Source of the DNA: Branchiostoma floridae
Taxonomy: Eukaryota; Chordata; Leptocardii; Amphioxiformes; Branchiostomatidae
Length of the DNA stretch: 64,000 bases
Assembly: GCF_000003815.2 (NCBI RefSeq)
Contig: NC_049993.1
Span: 6,892,091 to 6,956,090, forward strand
Reading direction: 5' to 3'
Numbering within the stretch: position 1 is the first letter of the stretch; each line of letters opens with the position of its first letter. The position numbers and the translations under genes were made by a program. The notes below the pieces were generated by a model that searched no databases, had not been told where the DNA came from, and saw only the letters and a program-made list of their open reading frames with translations. This document shows positions 59,022 to 64,000 of this stretch, piece after piece.

Positions 59022-62000
59022 GTTAATTGCACAACAGATTAACGCACACTTCTGTTAACTGCATGGAATCTCGAAATCCCAAATCAGTGCAGTCCATCTA
59101 GATAACTTCGCATTATTGCACCAGCCAGATAATTGCACGAAATTCACTGGCAAATAGGCAGTGCAATTAAGTGGCTTCTACTGTACGACACTTATTGCAA
59201 ATTCTAATGCTAACTCTAAGGACCTAATTGCTTTTCACATTTTTAAAGCATCACTCCATTTGAAAACCGTGTCTGAAACTGATTCAAAGAAATCATAAAT
59301 AGGTCAGAGTTCCTTCGCCTCTCCATAAAACTGATTTCCCACCGATGATACAGCAACACTCTTCCTGTTTAAACGTCAAATCCTGCTGAGATCAAGCAAA
59401 AAGCGGGAAAAGAAAGCAGATTTCATGTAGGTCAACGCACGGTGTGTTGTGGTCAGACACACAGAGAGAGAAGACTGCCGCCAACTGAGCGTTCCCCCCT
59501 CAGGGCCTATTACAAATCACATGTCACAAAATGTCACCAACCATTCCACAACACATAACTTCTCCACCTAAAGAACAGACCGCCTCTAAACCCTGCTTTA
59601 TAAACCCTGACGTAACTTTGCAGTCAAGACTACCTCTTGAATTCTAGGATCATTTAAGTTCAGTCAGCAAATGAAGACGCTACACACAGATCAATTGTGG
59701 TTAATGATTTGAAATAAAGTAACAAGCTTGTCTAATTTCACTAATTTTGCAACTATGCTTTGCATTGTGTGAAGATCTTTTCTGTCAAGGAAGCCATTGA
59801 CACAATGGCACAAAGGCAAGTATTCCAACGAGAAAAGCATCAAACTTGGTTATACTATTTTAAGTGTCTTTTGTTGGGAGAAAATTTGTCTGACATTTGG
59901 AGGGGAAAATCACAATGCTGTTCACATCCGTTGCAGCCCCAAGACAAATCTTTTAATTACTCGTCCCGACGCATCACGAATTCCAGTCCTAATTGTTCAC
60001 GCCGACCTCTGGCATTTGGGTAAAAACCACGCTTTGTTTCCAAGCAGCTAATTCTTGCTATTGTTGATGAACAAAGTGGTGATGATCCCAAATGAAGCCA
60101 GGCCACACAATAGACTGACAACATGGACCGGATACTGCGCAAATATTCCATTTTCCCTTCAAAATCAGCATAGCAAGAAAGCAATAAGACATGTGGTTGC
60201 TTGTTGAACATTGCTGCATGGGGGTGTATACAGTTTTGACAGCTAAACAAGGAGCCTTCGTATGGCAGTAAACTGCACAAACATACCCCCAGGGCAGCAT
60301 ACACCCTATGCGGCAACAGTCTACATAACCAGACCAACACACACAGAACTGCACATATGAATCTGATGTACATTAAGAAGATTATTTATCTGGAGCAATT
60401 CCCGCATGTGGGTGTGATGCTGTGAGGATGTGTGGGCGCTTCTGCCCATAAACCTGAGTACATCAACCATCTCTACATCAAATGTTGCACACTGCATCAT
60501 AACTATAATTGCTATGTATTATCGTAGTCTACAAAAACATCAAAATAGGTCCAATGGTGCATTAGCACTCAGCATTTGTTGCATATAAAAAACTTAACAC
60601 TAAAATTCTTCGAGTCTATTTCATTTGTACCCTACAAACATATGAAATGAGCTCTTAAGGTTTTTTCCTTTAAAAATTTTATGAATTCTCATACACATAG
60701 TGCAGGTACGAACTTCGACAAAGGTCTGCCTTCTAGTTATGGATAATAGCTTCAAATCAATCAGACAAATTCCTTTGCATACGAACAACCAAAGATTAAA
60801 ATAGCTATTCTAAAACTGCACCATACAGGTATCATGCAAGCCATTGTCGTAAACAGCGAGTCTTCACTGTTTGTTGTCATTGTGGAGTAAACAGTAGTTA
60901 AGCCAGTGACAGCCTATCAAACCATCAGCCATAAAGAGCATCACAACAGTGAGCTCACGCTCAGAGGCGTTTAGCTCCGGCTAGCACCAAAGAGGCTTCC
61001 GACAAAACACTTCCCCGGATTCGTTTCAGGCGATATCCACCCGGGAACCGCCGGCCTAATCCTACTGGCAAACACCCACCCGACGGATCGATACCGCCGC
61101 CACTGCCAGAAAAAGGGCAGTTAGAAAAAAATCAGTCATGATGCAAGCCAGGGAGGGAGAGAGAGAGCGGGGACCCCAAAACGGCCAGCAAAATAATCAA
61201 TACCTCCCGCCATTAAATAACATGCACATTCCAGTCCCCGCCCATGTATCAAAATCACTCGCAGCACCGAATCACCCCGTCTCCTGCCTGCAGGCACTGG
61301 TACAACCAACACTCTAATGGGATAACGTCATGGAATCTTCTGATTTCCAACATCAAGCAACGCGAACACGACCACATTCCATACATGTGCTCTTTATCTA
61401 TTAACCCACCACTAATGGTATGCATGTATTGATTTTAACAAGCAGAATCATATAACTTCACCTCCCAAGCTGTAATGAAATTAGCACTTATGATGACACT
61501 GATGAGGTCCAATTATGCTCAAAGCTACCTCCAGTTCTTACCCAGTAATCCTGGCCAACTTATTGTGAAAGCTAACAAGACCGAGCAACAGTTGCAAGAC
61601 ATTGATCTGCGCAAGACAACGGCCACAGATACTGACATATCCAGGTCTGGAGTGATATATCAGTTGCTACACAAAGCTGCTCCCACACCTCACAATCTCT
61701 CTACATATCATTATGCATCTTCAACATGAAGTTGTGCTCCTACTCAGCAACCGAAATAAATTTTATCTATATTGTACTGAAAGCCAACTACTATTTTTTC
61801 CTTTTTCTTCATTTTGGTAACTTCTGCAGCTGCAATTTTATTGCATTCAATGTTGGATTTTCCGCTGAATTAGCACTGATATGATGGTAGATTTGGCCAC
61901 CATTAAAAGAATGAAGGAACAAAAAACTCTTACTGCAGAAAGCAGTGGTGCAAGTCTTAAAATTAGAATCTGCTTTTGAAATATGTTAACTTCAATGCAT

Positions 62001-64000
62001 CTGAACAGAGGTAGCTACCTATCGTTTGAAGGTAAGATTGGATAAGGGTTCATAAATCACTGGAGTATCCTATACTGAAGGAAAGTGGAAATAGTCATCA
62101 CAGGTTGACCCATGGCTGTAAAGGCTACCTACAGAAAAATCAGGTATGGGTTATTTTCTCCAACATCTCAATATTTTTTTAATATATGAGCTGTCAGAGA
62201 AAAAAAAAAATATAACAAAAACATATGCCTTCACCTTAGTATTTTGTTTACAACATTAATTTTTCCAACCTCTCTTGGTACAGTGTTTCTGATTGGTGTA
62301 GTGACGTACAAACAGTTCCTGAGGATTTTAAGGCTCCAGTCAGTTCATAGCGCACTTCCCAGTTGCTGTCTGGGTCAAGGGTAGGCCTCCCATTCCCAGT
62401 GACACCAGCAGAACTCCTGCAACCTCACGCTGATTAGAATACAGAAATGCTAGCAGCACCGTAAAAGCTACTCTCCAAGCAGAGGTAGTTTCAAGCAGAG
62501 ATTTGGCTTCAGCTGTTTTTGTGTGTTAAGGCATTTTTGTTGTGCTTTGTATTTTGTCCATTTTTCTTCATATCTGCCAACGGACATGAAGAAAACAGAA
62601 CAAAATAGAAGTCTCCACTAAACCCCCTAAACATGTGCCATATCTCAGTCATTGTGAACAGGTAATTCGAGGGCACTCTTCAGACAATCATGGACGTGTT
62701 GTACAAAATCCAGCTACGTTGTGATGGAAAAAGTTGTCCTGTAGCATAACTTTTGCTAGCTGTTTCTATGAACCGAAAAATGAACTTTGAGTACCCTTTT
62801 GTAACCTGTTGACATTCAAATGTTACCGACTTACGCAATCTACGGTGGAAGTAATAAGAGCATACATACAGGCTGAAACATTGTCCAGAAAACATACATG
62901 AAGACAGATGACAACTGTTCTTTTCCTTGTATCTACTGAGCACATAAAAATCCCCCCTCCCGATTCGGAACGAGTTTCCTGACGTCAATCTGCCCGGCTG
63001 CGATTGGATTCCCCACGCAGCAACTGATGCTCTGATTCCCCCCGCCCGTACTGTCAGAACGAAGAAATGTCACAGGCAGACAAACACATTAGCCATCGTG
63101 GCCAATCTGTTCACCCATTTGTCATGTACCGGGGCAACGATTTAGTAGCCCCCTTTGTAACTAGCGCCAAGTGACCAAGAAATAATATGCCTAAACTTCA
63201 TTGATTAGTGTTAATTAGGTACAAAACATTTAAACCCAATTTGTACGGGTCAGGAGGGTGGTGGTTAGGAACTGCTCATTGGATTACAACGTAGCCAGAA
63301 GGCATCAGCCATATAAATCATGTCGGAGTGTCAACGTGCCAACTGGCAATTCTCGCTCCCATTTCCGAACAAAGACCGCTTTTGTACGCTTCCCCTCATC
63401 CGTGATCACCTGTTAACGGCGGCCGACTGATACCTTGTTTCCCGTCGGGATCGGAACCCACAACTTTCGCAGAAATCCTGTCAAATCAAAATGAAACTGA
63501 CAACACCTATAATCTCCGCCGTCTCTACCCATATCCAGACTGATCGAACCATATTTTAACCCAAACCCCAAAACTGCCACAACCTAAGCGCTTGTTGGTT
63601 CGGCGCAGTCTTTAGAGAATAGGACGCAGTTTTTCAAGCTACGGCAAGAGCTGCAGGGTATGACTGATTTTGTCACAAACCACCTTTGCCACTGATCACA
63701 TAATACATCAGGTAGACTGTGCGATATCTGACTCAACACAATCCACAAGAGAGGCCTACTCCTGCTGCATGGGTTGTTCATGCTAAATGATGTTTCATCC
63801 CTCTGACATAACAAAATTAAGAGGCCAGAAAAATCTTTTGAATCGCAGAAAATAGTTGACTTAATATCCCAGATTTTTGTCTCAAAATTATGATAAAAGT
63901 ATAGAAATTGTCTTGTTCTTTAATGTTTTACAAAAACATCCAGAAAGTCATCCTCAGAAAACCTGGATTTGCATGCTTTCTTGACGACTATTTTCGACAT

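Larger units (their letters stand above)
58595..59183. mobile_element. TA-flanked DNA element (pogo/Tigger-like ends) hosting a LINE
   Basis: The right end GTGCAATTAAGTGGCTTCTACTG mirrors the left end CAGTAGAAGCCAGTTAAT plus TGCAC found beyond the insert (22 of 23 bases). TA stands at 58593-58594 and 59184-59185. CAGT-type ends with TA duplications are usual for pogo/Tigger-like mariners. Without the insert the element is about 175 bases and noncoding. Confidence 0.8.
49048..64000 (-). other. Incomplete upstream SSBP intron, repeat-rich
   Basis: No match to the SSBP LisH exons was found on either strand. The region holds a MITE, a tRNA-like element, two tandem arrays, an interrupted duplication and a nested LINE. 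A CpG-richer stretch lies at about 60.95-61.24 kb. From 59.2 to 64 kb I see no gene. Confidence 0.5.

Noticed and set aside
49047-64000. SSBP LisH-domain exons
   Set aside because: I looked on the minus strand for the conserved EYLLHVGA and FLHSWWCVFWDL segments and found nothing similar, so no feature is claimed; they probably lie beyond the window.

Overview
The window is animal nuclear DNA: small exons with GT/AG borders, long AT-rich introns, microsatellites and many short inverted-repeat (MITE-like) elements. There is no prokaryotic gene layout, rRNA, CRISPR array or viral gene set. The main gene is chordate-like, and the repeat style (foldback MITEs, LINE 3' tails ending in short tandem repeats) suggests a lancelet (Branchiostoma) or a related marine invertebrate deuterostome. 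The species is an inference.

Layout. (1) Positions 1-2165, plus strand: the last five coding exons of a single-pass membrane protein with a mucin-like stem, one membrane helix and a short cytosolic tail carrying two endocytic-type motifs (NPF and ExxxLI). Its 3' UTR may run to about 4.34 kb. (2) Positions about 4.31-49.05 kb, minus strand: fifteen phase-compatible coding exons, fourteen of them clearly from an SSBP2/3/4 (Ssdp) gene, the proline/glycine-rich nuclear partner of LDB/Chip. The exons for the N-terminal LisH domain were not found and probably lie beyond 64 kb. The two genes converge, with polyadenylation signals on opposite strands about 10 bases apart near 4.32 kb. (3) Positions 16.2-42.6 kb: two very long SSBP introns (11 and 15 kb). 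They hold plus-strand exon-like segments with good splice borders and partly matching phases (about 20.1-39.9 kb), the first coding one with a signal-peptide-like start. This may be a nested antisense gene or a long noncoding RNA. (4) Positions 49.05-64 kb: the next upstream SSBP intron, incomplete, rich in repeats.

The best-supported novelties are repeats and splicing signals. These include a LINE fragment inserted inside the terminal repeat of a TA-flanked DNA element (58.6-59.2 kb), and a five-copy 175-bp array in which each copy carries an exon-like coiled-coil segment (54.1-54.9 kb). A 213-bp foldback element is flanked by a 15-bp duplication (8.7-8.96 kb), and an EcoRI-site-rich minisatellite lies between 14-bp inverted repeats (41.6-41.97 kb). 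Two adjacent tandem-repeat fields occupy 23.2-24.87 kb, and a tRNA-like element lies at 49.56 kb. SSBP itself has in-frame tandem splice sites, an extra 42-base exon and an apparently unusual C-terminus.

Most intronic sequence holds no recognisable gene. I read all exon limits by eye from splice consensus, reading frame and remembered SSBP family sequence; no search was run.
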